From the NCBI RefSeq assembly GCF_000488275.1, contig NZ_KI530763.1, positions 430,840 through 494,839 of the forward strand: DNA of 64,000 bases. The letters are read 5' to 3'. This DNA comes from Acinetobacter brisouii CIP 110357. GTDB taxonomy: Bacteria; Pseudomonadota; Gammaproteobacteria; Pseudomonadales; Moraxellaceae. Position 1 is the stretch's first letter. Each line of letters opens with the position of its first letter. Positions 1 through 9,055 of this stretch are shown piece after piece. The notes under the pieces are model-generated. The model was not told where the DNA came from, searched no databases, and saw only the letters and a list, made by a program, of their open reading frames with translations. Made by a program: the position numbers and the translations under genes.

Positions 1-331
1 AATGGGTACGTTTACGTACTCCGAGTTGTTCAGAAGCATAATAGGTACGCGCACCTGACTCCCAAACTGGGTTCATGGCTGCAGGAGAACGGACAAAATT
101 CACATCTTTAGGTAATTTTTTCAACCATGACTGCATATATGGTTCTAATTTAAAGCAGTGTGGACAACCATACCAAAAAAATTCACGAACTTCGATTTTC
201 CCTGGAACATCAACCTTACCAGGATTTTGCAAAACCGTATAATCTTTACCCGCAACAAAATCCGCCGCCATAGCGTTGGCTGAAAATGCCATAACTGTTG
301 CAGCTAAGCCATTGATAATGAATTTTTTCAT
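1..331 (-). CDS. dsbA: Thiol:disulfide interchange protein DsbA (3' end outside window)
   Basis: Periplasmic thiol oxidase that introduces disulfide bonds into exported proteins. Only the first 110 residues are in the window; the gene runs off the left edge. Residues 1-22 form a signal peptide (KK, hydrophobic stretch, cleavage after AMA). The thioredoxin-fold active site is C56-P-H-C59 in the context FFWYGCPHC, the DsbA type, followed by a Phe and an acidic residue. The start ATG (complement of 329-331) gives a standard signal peptide. It diverges from ubiG, with about 180 bp between them. Confidence 0.93.
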   Translation of the reverse strand, partial: MKKFIINGLAATVMAFSANAMAADFVAGKDYTVLQNPGKVDVPGKIEVREFFWYGCPHCFKLEPYMQSWLKKLPKDVNFVRSPAAMNPVWESGARTYYASEQLGVRKRTH

Positions 332-514
332 TGATTGATGTTTCCTTATATAAGATTTTGACTAGCTTAGCTGTTAACTATAAAACATCTATGCAAAAAA
401 CGTTTTGTTTCTGTCAACTTTTTTACAGCTTTTATCGCTTTTTTCCCAAGACGCGCTACACTAGCAACGAAAACAAATCTTTTAAAAATGAAGCACTGTA
501 CTGAGGTGAAGGTC

Positions 515-1228
515 ATGTCACAGCTGAATGTTGATCCACAAGAAATTGCAAAATTCGAAGCTCTCGCGGCCAAATGGTGGGACCAGCATTCCGAATTCAA
601 GCCGTTGCATCAGATCAACCCGTTACGCTTAAACTGGATTGATGAATTGTCTGGTGGCTTACGTGGCAAAAAAGTTTTAGATGTCGGTTGCGGTGGCGGT
701 ATTTTGGCGGAAAGCATGGCACGTCGTGGGGCAGCAGAAGTACTTGGTATTGACATGGGCGAAGCACCACTGGCAGTAGCACGCTTACATGCCGAACAAG
801 AACAGGTTGCCAATATCCAATATCGTCAAATTCCTGTCGAACAGCTTGCCGAAGAGCAGGCAGGTCAATACGATGTAGTGACTTGTATGGAAATGCTGGA
901 GCATGTGCCCGACCCAGCTTCGATTATTCAAGCTTGCCAAAAGCTGGTGAAGCCAAACGGTCATGTATTTTTCTCGACCATTAACCGCAACCCAAAATCG
1001 TATCTGTTTGCCATTATTGGCGCTGAATACCTGTTGCGGATGCTGCCAAAAGGTACGCATGACTATCATAAATTTATTCGCCCATCTGAATTAGCCACTG
1101 ACATTGAAGCAGCAGGTTTGAAACTGAAACAAATGACGGGCTTACATTACAATCCACTCACCAAACATTATTGGCTCGCACCCAATGTTGATGTGAACTA
1201 TATGGTGTATACACAAAATCTGGTCTAA
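515..1228 (+). CDS. ubiG: Ubiquinone biosynthesis O-methyltransferase UbiG
   Basis: SAM-dependent methyltransferase that performs both O-methylations of ubiquinone synthesis. 237 residues, the usual length. The SAM-binding motif I (DVGCGGG, residues 56-62) follows the UbiG-typical N-terminus with [13 protein letters not shown]. An in-frame ATG 27 bp upstream (488) also exists. The start at 515 is chosen because MSQLNVDP is the normal UbiG N-terminus and a GAGGTGAAGG ribosome site lies just before it. It is first in a tight cluster with the phosphatase (3-bp gap) and a YciK-type dehydrogenase, the same order as in Pseudomonas. Confidence 0.95.
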   Translation: MSQLNVDPQEIAKFEALAAKWWDQHSEFKPLHQINPLRLNWIDELSGGLRGKKVLDVGCGGGILAESMARRGAAEVLGIDMGEAPLAVARLHAEQEQVANIQYRQIPVEQLAEEQAGQYDVVTCMEMLEHVPDPASIIQACQKLVKPNGHVFFSTINRNPKSYLFAIIGAEYLLRMLPKGTHDYHKFIRPSELATDIEAAGLKLKQMTGLHYNPLTKHYWLAPNVDVNYMVYTQNLV

Positions 1229-1231
1229 GCA

Positions 1232-1903
1232 ATGAAAGCAGTCTTATTTGATTTAGATGGTACGCTGATCGATACAGCAGCCGACTTTATCCGCATCATT
1301 CAAAGCATGTGTCGTGAACAGCAACGCCCAGTCGTGGATGCCGATAGCATTCGCAGTCAGGTATCTGAAGGCGCACGCGCCATGGTGAAACTGGTCTATC
1401 CAGAGTTGGCTGTTGATGATGCAACCTTCTTGGCACATCGCCAAGACTTTCTGGAGCGTTACGGCAAACAGATCGTGGTGGATACCGATCTGTTTGAAGG
1501 CATGTATCCATTGCTTGAAATGCTGGAACAACACCAGATTCCTTGGGGCATTGTCACCAACAAGCCGCGCAATTTGAGCGAGTCTTTATTAGAAGCCTTA
1601 GATCTGCAACAGCGTTGCTCGGTTTTGGTCTGCCCTGATGATGTGACACACGCCAAACCACATCCTGAACCGATGTTTTTAGCTGCCAAACAGCTTGAGA
1701 TCAACCCGCAGCAGATTATTTATGTAGGTGATCATCCGCGTGATATCGAGGCAGGTCGTAATGCAGAAATGTATACAATTCTTGCCGCTTATGGTTATCT
1801 ACCTGTACAGCAGCGCGATAATTTACAGGCATGGCAAGCCGACTGCATTATTGAAAATGTGCCTCAGCTTCAGCAAGTGTTGCAGCAACATCTAAAAATT
1901 TAA
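1232..1903 (+). CDS. mupP: HAD phosphatase, likely N-acetylmuramic acid 6-phosphate phosphatase MupP
   Basis: Haloacid-dehalogenase-fold phosphatase of 223 residues. All HAD motifs are visible: nucleophile D7-x-D9-G-T near the N-terminus, the Thr of GIVTNKP (motif II), the Lys of HAKPHPEP (motif III) and GDHPRD (motif IV). Databases often name such proteins phosphoglycolate phosphatase (Gph). The position between ubiG and a yciK-like gene is that of Pseudomonas MupP, which acts in cytoplasmic peptidoglycan recycling by dephosphorylating MurNAc-6-P. The MupP name is therefore inferred from context. The window also carries mpl, another muropeptide-recycling gene. Confidence 0.85.
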   Translation: MKAVLFDLDGTLIDTAADFIRIIQSMCREQQRPVVDADSIRSQVSEGARAMVKLVYPELAVDDATFLAHRQDFLERYGKQIVVDTDLFEGMYPLLEMLEQHQIPWGIVTNKPRNLSESLLEALDLQQRCSVLVCPDDVTHAKPHPEPMFLAAKQLEINPQQIIYVGDHPRDIEAGRNAEMYTILAAYGYLPVQQRDNLQAWQADCIIENVPQLQQVLQQHLKI

Positions 1904-1935
1904 TAAACAAATCAATGACAAATGGAGGTTTCATA

Positions 1936-2682
1936 ATGAAATATTCAGAATATCAACCTCGAACTGACTTATTAAAAGACAAAATTATTTTAATTACAGG
2001 TGCGGGTGAAGGTATTGGGCGTGCAGCAGCCATCAGTTATGCCTTGCATGGTGCAACAGTGGTGCTACATGGACGCACGCTGAATAAACTTGAAGTGATT
2101 TATGATGAAATTGAAAGCTTAGGTGCACCACAACCCGCGATTCTCCCCTTACAGCTCTCCACTGCATCTAGCCGTGAATATGAACACTTGGTCGATACTC
2201 TGGAACACCAGTTTGGTCGTCTCGATGGCATTTTGCATAATGCTGGCATTTTAGGCGACCGTGTGGCTCTGGCAGATTATCCAGTCGATGTATGGGATGA
2301 AGTCATGGCGGTCAATTTGCGCGCACCGTTTATCTTGACGCAAACGCTGTTACCTCTCTTACAAAAATCTCAAAGTGCTTCTGTAGTATTTGCCTCCTCA
2401 GGTGTGGGGCGTGAAGCACGTGCCATGTGGGGCGCTTATTCGATTTCAAAAGTTGCGGTTGAAGCCATGAACAAGATTTTTGCCAGTGAAAATAGCTTCG
2501 CTAACATTCGTTACAACTGCATTAATCCTGGGGCAACTCGTACCGCGATGCGTGCCAAAGCTTTCCCACAAGAAGACCCGCTCAGCTTACCAACACCAGA
2601 AAGTTTAATGCCTGCTTATTTATACCTCATGGGGGAAGATAGTATCGGCATGAATGGTCAGAGTATTAACGCTCAAGACTGA
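1936..2682 (+). CDS. yciK: YciK-family short-chain dehydrogenase/reductase
   Basis: Cytoplasmic NAD(P)-dependent oxidoreductase of the classical SDR family, 248 residues. Seen: nucleotide-binding TGAGEGIG (residues 21-28), HNAG, the catalytic Ser in FASSGVG, and the Tyr-x-x-x-Lys pair in YSISK. The natural substrate of YciK proteins is not established. The start at 1936 is preferred over an in-frame ATG at 1915 because GGAGG lies 8 bases before it and the YciK N-terminus begins there. It is the last gene of the ubiG-mupP cluster, and a terminator hairpin follows about 60 bp downstream. Confidence 0.88.
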   Translation: MKYSEYQPRTDLLKDKIILITGAGEGIGRAAAISYALHGATVVLHGRTLNKLEVIYDEIESLGAPQPAILPLQLSTASSREYEHLVDTLEHQFGRLDGILHNAGILGDRVALADYPVDVWDEVMAVNLRAPFILTQTLLPLLQKSQSASVVFASSGVGREARAMWGAYSISKVAVEAMNKIFASENSFANIRYNCINPGATRTAMRAKAFPQEDPLSLPTPESLMPAYLYLMGEDSIGMNGQSINAQD

Positions 2683-2742
2683 TGCTATCGAACGATCAAA
2701 TCATTATTTTGACGTTTCGCCTCTTATATCTTTACCTCAGAC

Positions 2743-2774
2743 ATCAGCATCTTTAAATTAAGATGCTGATTTTT
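2743..2774 (+). terminator. Intrinsic terminator after the yciK-like gene
   Basis: An 11-bp perfect stem (ATCAGCATCTT with its complement), a 6-nt loop and a short T run. It closes the ubiG-mupP-yciK cluster. Confidence 0.75.
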
Positions 2775-2932
2775 AGATTATAATGACAATAAAATTTGCA
2801 TAAGAATCTTGAATATAGCCAATATTCCAATGTTTTTAAAAAAATCATGTCATGATCTTCACAGTTTCTCTGCATTTTTTTTATACAGTAGTCAAGCCAG
2901 TTAGGCATACGTAATACATTCGAGGAAGCAAA

Positions 2933-3316
2933 ATGAAACAAAGTTTAACAGCGATGGCGCTATGCTTGACTGTTTGGCTAAGTATCCCCGTTGCTTTTGC
3001 AGGTCCGCCGCATGGTGGAAATCCAGGTCGTGGTGGCGGCGGCTTTTTTGATTCTACAAATGAGTACCGTGATGCTGTTTCATTGCAAGATTTACAAGAA
3101 CGTCGTCGCCAACGTGAAGAGCGTGGTTTTGAACGCTTAAAACAACTCAAGTGGCAAACGGGCTATACCATGCCACAGCACTACCGTAGTGACCGTTACA
3201 AAGTCGATTATAATTATTATCAGCTGCCTCGCCCTAAGCATGGGCAGCAGTGGTATAAAGTCAATAATGACTACTTGCTGATTGATGATGACAATACCAT
3301 TATTCAGGTACATTAA
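2933..3316 (+). CDS. RcnB-like secreted protein
   Basis: 127 residues with a clear signal peptide (hydrophobic core ending VAFAG, residues 1-23). A Gly-rich stretch and a charged Arg/Glu segment follow, then the RcnB-type C-terminal domain: GYTMPQHYRSDRY, Tyr-rich strands, and a WYKVNNDYLLID motif. E. coli RcnB is a periplasmic protein affecting nickel/cobalt homeostasis. Many relatives have no known role, so only the family is claimed. It is not linked to the dmeF/dmeR metal-efflux genes at 39-41 kb. It converges on fkpB across a shared terminator. Confidence 0.75.
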   Translation: MKQSLTAMALCLTVWLSIPVAFAGPPHGGNPGRGGGGFFDSTNEYRDAVSLQDLQERRRQREERGFERLKQLKWQTGYTMPQHYRSDRYKVDYNYYQLPRPKHGQQWYKVNNDYLLIDDDNTIIQVH

Positions 3317-3342
3317 AAAAAGCTCCCGAAGGAGCTTTTTTT
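3316..3342. terminator. Bidirectional terminator between rcnB-like gene and fkpB
   Basis: The stem AAAAAGCTCC / GGAGCTTTTT around a CGAA loop, with A and T runs on the two sides, can stop transcripts from both converging genes. Confidence 0.85.
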
Positions 3343-3343
3343 C

Positions 3344-3826
3344 TTACATGATTTTAATGCCTTGCTGCCCTGCTGGCGTCACCTTGAAAATCTCGACTTC
3401 AAAGGTAATATTCTTGCCAGCCAAAGGATGGTTAAAATCGATTTCAGTAATATCATCATTCACCGATTTCACCACACCAAACAAGCTTGATTTGGCTTTG
3501 TCTTCAAATTCAATCATGTGCCCAACCACTGGACGCTGCTCAAATTTGACCGTATCGAAACGCTGAATATTTTCAGGGTTCCAAGGACCAAACGCATCTT
3601 CAGGGGGTAAATGCACGGTACGGCGATCGCCTGCACGCAAACCAAAGAGTGCCTTTTCAAAACCAGGTAACAAGTTACCATCACCAATCACCAGACTGAC
3701 TGGCTCTTCTCGGTTACGGGTATTGTCAATTTCCACACCATTTTCAATCGCAACTGAAAAATGCAAATCAACTTTTGAACCATCGCTGACGCGGGTTTCT
3801 TCATTGGGATTAATAATTTCAACCAT
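3344..3826 (-). CDS. fkpB: FKBP-type peptidyl-prolyl cis-trans isomerase (FkpB/SlpA)
   Basis: Cytoplasmic prolyl isomerase/chaperone of the SlyD-SlpA class, 160 residues. The N-terminal FKBP half carries LHFSVAIENG and the LLPGFEKALFGLRAGD segment. The inserted-in-flap (chaperone) domain is at about residues 75-125, and the chain ends with the second FKBP strand pair. It lacks the His-rich tail of SlyD, which favours FkpB. It follows lspA with a 1-bp gap and belongs to the ribF-ileS-lspA-fkpB operon. The ispH gene that often follows is not here. Confidence 0.9.
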   Translation of the reverse strand: MVEIINPNEETRVSDGSKVDLHFSVAIENGVEIDNTRNREEPVSLVIGDGNLLPGFEKALFGLRAGDRRTVHLPPEDAFGPWNPENIQRFDTVKFEQRPVVGHMIEFEDKAKSSLFGVVKSVNDDITEIDFNHPLAGKNITFEVEIFKVTPAGQQGIKIM

Positions 3827-3827
3827 C

Positions 3828-4352
3828 TTAGTTTTTTACATCCGCTTTACGCTGCTTTTCCAAAAAGAACGTGTCGATGAGCAACAAAATCGTTCCCAAG
3901 GTAATCGCACTATCGGCAACATTAAACGCTGGGAAGTTGTGATTTTGATAATACACATGAATAAAATCAACAACGTAACCCAAAGTTACCCGATCAATCA
4001 AATTACCTAGCGCACCACCTAAAATTAAGGCAATTGCTGCAGGTAAAACCTTCATGTATTTCGGCATACGCATCAGCCAAAATACAAAAATCAAAGACAC
4101 GAGCCCAGCCAGTCCCATAAACAAATAACGCTGCCAGCCACCTGCATCAGACAAGAAGCTAAAGGCTGCGCCATAGTTATGTAGCAATGTCCAGTTTAAA
4201 AAGGGCATCACAGGAACAGGTTGCGCATACATCAAAGCGGTGCTGGCAATGTGTTTGGTCCATTGATCCAGCCCGATGGCTAGGGCAGACAGCCCCAACC
4301 ACAGGATGTTATACGCATGAAATACTAAACCCTTGTTTTGAGGATTAGGCAT
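3828..4352 (-). CDS. lspA: Lipoprotein signal peptidase (signal peptidase II)
   Basis: Inner-membrane aspartyl protease that removes signal peptides from lipidated prolipoproteins. 174 residues with four hydrophobic segments. The catalytic Asp pair is in GNLIDRV and NVADSAI, both family signatures, and NYGAAFSF is also present. The start at 4352 is chosen over a longer frame because a GAAGAGAG ribosome site precedes it. Its start overlaps the ileS stop by 8 bp, indicating translational coupling in the ribF-ileS-lspA-fkpB operon. Confidence 0.95.
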   Translation of the reverse strand: MPNPQNKGLVFHAYNILWLGLSALAIGLDQWTKHIASTALMYAQPVPVMPFLNWTLLHNYGAAFSFLSDAGGWQRYLFMGLAGLVSLIFVFWLMRMPKYMKVLPAAIALILGGALGNLIDRVTLGYVVDFIHVYYQNHNFPAFNVADSAITLGTILLLIDTFFLEKQRKADVKN

Positions 4353-7179
4353 ACTTTCTCTCTTCGCCAGAACCGGCAACATTCACAATACAACGAGAAC
4401 ATAAACCAGGATGTGCTGCATGTGTGTTGACATCTGGTAAGACATGCCAGCAACGTGCACATTTTTCACCTTCAGCAGCAGACACCTGAACACGTAATCC
4501 ATCTAGCTCAGTTGCTTCGCCCTGTTCTGCAAAAGCATGAACGGCTACTTGTGAAGTAATCAAGACAAAACGGAGTTCATCGCCCAGTTTGTTGAGTACC
4601 GCAGCAAGTTCAGGTTGCGCCCAAAGTTCAACTTTCGCCGACAAATTACTGCCGATGAGTTTAGCGTTACGCGCCACTTCAATCTGTTTATTTACTGCTG
4701 ATTTGACTTGAATTAATGTTTGCCAATCCGCTTCTGACAACAGGTTAGCCATCACTGTTGGAATTTCATACCATTCAGTGGTAAACACATACTGTTCAGA
4801 TTGCTCTGGAATCAGTGGCCACGCTTCTTGTGCCGTAAAGCTCAAGATTGGGCTCATCCAGCGCACAAAAGCTTGTACCAGATGATACAACGCAGTTTGT
4901 GCTGAGTGACGTGCTTGTGAATTTGCATTGGTGGTGTACTGACGGTCTTTAATGATGTCGAGGTAGAAACCACCCAAGTCATTGATACAGAAGTTGGTCA
5001 AGGCACTGCACACCACGTGGAAATTCATTTCGTCATAAGCTTGGGTAATGACGTTTTGAACTTCATTGGCACGTTGCAAGATGTATTGATCCAGTGCAAT
5101 CAACTCTTCAACAGGCAGCAAATCAGTGCTTGGTTTGAAACCGTTTAAGTTCGCAAGCAAGAAACGTAAAGTGTTACGAATACGGCGATAGCTGTCGCTG
5201 ACACGGCTAAAGATTTCTTTAGACGCTGCAATTTCATATCGGTAATCGCTTGATGCTACATATAAGCGTAGACCGTCAGCACCCAACTGCTTGATGATTT
5301 CTTCAAGCGGAATGTAGTTGCCTAAAGATTTAGACAATTTACGACCTTTCTCATCCACCGTGAAACCATGTGTCAATAACGCTTTATACGGCGCACGGTT
5401 GTGGATTGCCATAGACGTCAACAATGAAGACTGGAACCAGCCACGATGTTGGTCTGAACCTTCTAGGTACAAGTCCGCTGGGCTTTGCAACTCATCACGT
5501 TGCTCAAGTACCGCATAGTGCGTTGTACCAGAGTCAAACCAGACGTCTAGAGTGTCACGTACAGGATTATATTGTTCTGCTTCATCACCCAAGAAGTCTT
5601 GAGCACCACGGTTAAACCATGCATCGATGCCTTCTTGTTCAATCAGCTTCGCCACATCTTCAATCAGTTCAGGCGTACGTGGATGCAACTCATTGGTGTC
5701 TTTATGCACAAAGAACGGGATTGGCACACCCCATGTACGTTGACGTGAGATACACCAGTCTGGACGACCTTCAATCATCGATTGAATACGGTTTTGACCC
5801 CAGTTTGGTACAAATTGAATGTCTTTTTCAATCGCATTCAATGCACCGTCACGTAGGCCTTTGGCATCCATGCTGATAAACCATTGCGGTGTTGCACGGA
5901 AAATGATCGGGGTTTTATGACGCCAGCAGTGTGGATAGCTGTGCTTAATCGGGTTATGTGCCCAAAGACGACCAGTTTCACCCAATGCAGCAATAATTTT
6001 TGGATTGGCTTTATAAATGTGCTCGCCTGCAAAAATCGGGGCAGTTGGTAAATACACACCATTACCACCCACAGGATTGTCCACTTTCAAGTTGTAGATC
6101 AAACCCACTTTATAGTCGTCCACACCATGCCCTGGTGCAGTATGCACTGCGCCCGTACCGCTATCGGCAGTCACGTGTTCACCCAAAATGACAGGCACTT
6201 GGCGCTCTGCGATCAGTGGGTGTTGCAGCTGTAGATTTTCCAGTTTTGCACCAACAAAATCAGCCAAAACTACAGGATTTTCTAATTTGTAACGCTCGCA
6301 CGCAGACTCAACCAAGCTTTTTGCCAAGACAAGGTTTTGTGTGCCACGATCCGTTTGTACTTGAACCAATTGGTATTCAATTTCAGCATGCAATGCAACT
6401 GCTTGGTTGGCAGGTAGTGTCCAAGGCGTCGTCGTCCAGATGACAAAATCAGTTGGATCTTTAACTTCAACGCCTAAACGCGCTGACAAATCGGCAAGAT
6501 CAACCACCGCAAAACCAACGTCAATCGCATCAGATTTTTTGTCTTCGTATTCAACTTCAGCTTCTGCCAATGCTGAACCACAGTCCAGACACCAGTTGAC
6601 TGGTTTTAAACCTGGTTGAATGTGACCATTTTTCTGGATTGCACCCAAAGCACGCACGATATCGGCTTCTTGCTTGAAGTTCATGGTCAAATACGGATTG
6701 TCCCAATCGCCCAAAATACCCAAGCGTTTGAAGTCATTGCGCTGAATATCGATTTGCTCTAAGGCATATTCGCGGCAGTGTTTACGGAAAGTTGCAGCAT
6801 CAACTTTTTCACCGACTTTACCGACTTTTTCTTCGACTTTAAGCTCGATTGGCAAACCGTGACAGTCCCAACCTGGCACATACGGTGCATCAAAACCATC
6901 TAAAGTGCGGCTTTTAACAATAATATCTTTGAGAACTTTGTTGACCACATGCCCAAGGTGAATCTGACCATTGGCATACGGAGGGCCATCGTGAAGCACA
7001 TATTTTTTCTTGCCAATACGCGAAGCACGAATCTGCTGATAAATGTTGTCAGCGTACCACTCTTCTAACCATTTTTGTTCACGTACTGCCAAATTTGCTT
7101 TCATTGCAAATTCAGTACCTGGCAGATTCAATGTGGCTTTATAATCCACTGCATTTTCAGGTGTTTGCTTATCGCTCAT
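4345..7179 (-). CDS. ileS: Isoleucyl-tRNA synthetase
   Basis: Class I aminoacyl-tRNA synthetase of 944 residues, the normal length. Visible: the HLGH signature at residues 74-77 (PYANGQIHLGH), the editing (CP1) domain with GTGAVHTAPGHG, and KLSKS at 614-618. A C-terminal zinc knuckle has two Cys pairs (CARCW and CSRC). The eubacterial type with a C-terminal zinc site is expected in gammaproteobacteria. The start at 7179 gives the common N-terminus ahead of NLPGTEFAMKANL. A longer in-frame start at 7218 lacks support. Confidence 0.97.
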   Translation of the reverse strand: MSDKQTPENAVDYKATLNLPGTEFAMKANLAVREQKWLEEWYADNIYQQIRASRIGKKKYVLHDGPPYANGQIHLGHVVNKVLKDIIVKSRTLDGFDAPYVPGWDCHGLPIELKVEEKVGKVGEKVDAATFRKHCREYALEQIDIQRNDFKRLGILGDWDNPYLTMNFKQEADIVRALGAIQKNGHIQPGLKPVNWCLDCGSALAEAEVEYEDKKSDAIDVGFAVVDLADLSARLGVEVKDPTDFVIWTTTPWTLPANQAVALHAEIEYQLVQVQTDRGTQNLVLAKSLVESACERYKLENPVVLADFVGAKLENLQLQHPLIAERQVPVILGEHVTADSGTGAVHTAPGHGVDDYKVGLIYNLKVDNPVGGNGVYLPTAPIFAGEHIYKANPKIIAALGETGRLWAHNPIKHSYPHCWRHKTPIIFRATPQWFISMDAKGLRDGALNAIEKDIQFVPNWGQNRIQSMIEGRPDWCISRQRTWGVPIPFFVHKDTNELHPRTPELIEDVAKLIEQEGIDAWFNRGAQDFLGDEAEQYNPVRDTLDVWFDSGTTHYAVLEQRDELQSPADLYLEGSDQHRGWFQSSLLTSMAIHNRAPYKALLTHGFTVDEKGRKLSKSLGNYIPLEEIIKQLGADGLRLYVASSDYRYEIAASKEIFSRVSDSYRRIRNTLRFLLANLNGFKPSTDLLPVEELIALDQYILQRANEVQNVITQAYDEMNFHVVCSALTNFCINDLGGFYLDIIKDRQYTTNANSQARHSAQTALYHLVQAFVRWMSPILSFTAQEAWPLIPEQSEQYVFTTEWYEIPTVMANLLSEADWQTLIQVKSAVNKQIEVARNAKLIGSNLSAKVELWAQPELAAVLNKLGDELRFVLITSQVAVHAFAEQGEATELDGLRVQVSAAEGEKCARCWHVLPDVNTHAAHPGLCSRCIVNVAGSGEERKYA

Positions 7180-7246
7180 GCAAGTTGCTTCCAGTTCTGT
7201 CTGCGCTAACGCCGACACGTTGTACCATCAAGATTAAAACTAAAAT

Positions 7247-8248
7247 TTAAAAAGGAAATTCGTTGTGTTGCTCACGAAACGTACGTAATTGTACAACATC
7301 ATCCTGAATTCCGGCTTTGAGTGCTTCTAAAGAAGGATAATTCCGTTCACCATGCAAAAAGTGTAAGAATGTCACTCGCATTAATAAACCATACAGATTA
7401 GCAGAAACCTCAGGAAAATGTACTTCTAAACGCCATTGCGGGTGTTCCTGACGAATCGCAGGACGCGTGCCGACATGTCCAGCACCAAACAGTGCCGTCG
7501 GTTGATAACCTTTAACACCGAGTTGATCAGGTGAGTCTTGGCGGACTTTGGCATCGAGTGCTGTTGTTTCACAAACCACATCAACCGCATAAATCCCGTT
7601 GATACACGGACGATGACGGTTTAAACGCACATTAATGGTCGGGAAATCAATGGTGCGCCCAATCTGGTCACCATATTGTACCCGTCCCGTAATGCTATAC
7701 GGACGACCGAGCAGGCGTGCAGCCAGTGCCAGATCCCCCTTTTGCAAGGTTTCACGAATACGGGTTGAGCTGACACGCTCGCCATCAAGTTCTACAGTAT
7801 GTAGATTAGTGACGCTAAACCCATACTGGCGTAAAAACTCGGCATTGCCCTGACGGTTTTTGCCAAAATGAAAATCATCACCCAACACCAAATGCTGGGC
7901 ATTGAGTTGTTGTTTTAAAAGCTCTGAAAATTGCTCGGCACTCAAGCTACGAAAGTGATTGTCAAATTTGGCAATCACCACATAATCAACCCCAAGCTCA
8001 CTTAAATATTCGACTTTTTCACGCAATGAAGTAATACGCGGCGGGGCCTGATAACCTTTAAAAAACTCCAAAGGTTGCGGTTCAAAAATCATCACGGCAG
8101 TTTTCAACTGCTCGGCTTGCGCTGCTTGTTTGAGCTGAGCAATCATGGATTGATGCCCAAGGTGCACACCGTCAAAGTTACCAATGGTGACGGCAGTCTT
8201 TGGCAAATCTAAATCGGCTGTCATTACATTCAAACGAAGTAGCTTCAT
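7247..8248 (-). CDS. ribF: Bifunctional riboflavin kinase / FAD synthetase
   Basis: Makes FMN and then FAD from riboflavin. 333 residues. The N-terminal adenylyltransferase domain has GNFDGVHLGH and the SSTRIRETL segment. The C-terminal flavokinase domain has RPYSITGRV, GRTIDFPTINV and the conserved Glu region near SANLYG. The start at 8248 (MKLLRL) matches the family; an in-frame ATG 33 bp upstream is less likely. It is the first gene of the ribF-ileS-lspA-fkpB operon, with 67 bp before ileS. Confidence 0.95.
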   Translation of the reverse strand: MKLLRLNVMTADLDLPKTAVTIGNFDGVHLGHQSMIAQLKQAAQAEQLKTAVMIFEPQPLEFFKGYQAPPRITSLREKVEYLSELGVDYVVIAKFDNHFRSLSAEQFSELLKQQLNAQHLVLGDDFHFGKNRQGNAEFLRQYGFSVTNLHTVELDGERVSSTRIRETLQKGDLALAARLLGRPYSITGRVQYGDQIGRTIDFPTINVRLNRHRPCINGIYAVDVVCETTALDAKVRQDSPDQLGVKGYQPTALFGAGHVGTRPAIRQEHPQWRLEVHFPEVSANLYGLLMRVTFLHFLHGERNYPSLEALKAGIQDDVVQLRTFREQHNEFPF

Positions 8249-8466
8249 GGCACTTTTAAAAATTGATGATTTCAAAGCCAACTATTGTGCCATATTCTGA
8301 TCAATTCGTCTTGTGGTTGTTTTTATCAAATTTTAATGATTAAAAACATATATTTATCTATAAAAAATTATGTTTATTTAGAACAAACAAACTTAGCATA
8401 TCTCTTACAGATCAACACAATTTGGTTATACTAAACACGCAGCCTTAACTCCGAAGAGAAGATCGA

Positions 8467-9039
8467 TTGAACACTTTGCACGACCATGCCCTGATTATGG
8501 CTCTCCCTAGCGAATCACAAGGTTATTTTGAACAGCATGGTATTCCAGTACACTATAGTGGTATTGGTAAAATCAATGCAGCATTTAAAGCCTATGACGT
8601 AATTCAGCGTACAGGTTGTAAAACCTTGATCAACTTTGGTACAGCTGGTAGCTCAAGCTTTCCGCGCCATGCACTGGTCGAAGTTCAACAATTTGTTCAA
8701 CGCGATATGGATGTTTCTCCGCTTGGCTTCCCGATCGGCACCACGCCAATGGATGATGATCACCCAGCAGAAATTGAACTCGATCGTTATTTTCTTGAGC
8801 TTCCACATGCAGTCTGCGGCACAGGCGATTCATTTGAAACAGGCTTACCTAAAGTACAGTGTCAGGTGGTCGACATGGAAGGTTATGCACTGGCAAAAGT
8901 CTGTAAAAAGTTAGGTGTGCGCCTGATTTCAGTCAAATATATTACCGATGGCGCAGATGACACTGCACATATCGACTGGCAAGACAATCTAAAAGTGGGT
9001 GCAGAAAAACTCTTACAACTCTATCAAAAGCACTTTTAG
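8467..9039 (+). CDS. Short MTA/SAH-nucleosidase-like protein
   Basis: 190 residues of the PNP/UDP phosphorylase superfamily, closest in motifs to 5'-methylthioadenosine/S-adenosylhomocysteine nucleosidase. Seen: GIGKINAA near the N-terminus, LINFGTAG, VDMEGYALAKVC (with the ribose-binding Glu), and ITDGADD containing the catalytic Asp. It is about 40 residues shorter than E. coli MtnN and lacks the usual N-terminal acidic MEEE motif. Its substrate may therefore differ. The start is a TTG with GAAGAGAAG before it; the next in-frame ATG (8497) would cut into the first strand. Confidence 0.75.
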   Translation: MNTLHDHALIMALPSESQGYFEQHGIPVHYSGIGKINAAFKAYDVIQRTGCKTLINFGTAGSSSFPRHALVEVQQFVQRDMDVSPLGFPIGTTPMDDDHPAEIELDRYFLELPHAVCGTGDSFETGLPKVQCQVVDMEGYALAKVCKKLGVRLISVKYITDGADDTAHIDWQDNLKVGAEKLLQLYQKHF

Positions 9040-9055
9040 ATTTGATCCATCAGCA

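Noticed and set aside
2753..2941. 62-codon open frame on the minus strand upstream of the RcnB-like gene
   Set aside because: Runs over a terminator stem and the promoter region; no ribosome site or recognisable features.
7247..8281. Longer ribF start at 8281
   Set aside because: The family N-terminus begins at MKLLRL (8248), so the 11 extra residues are unlikely.
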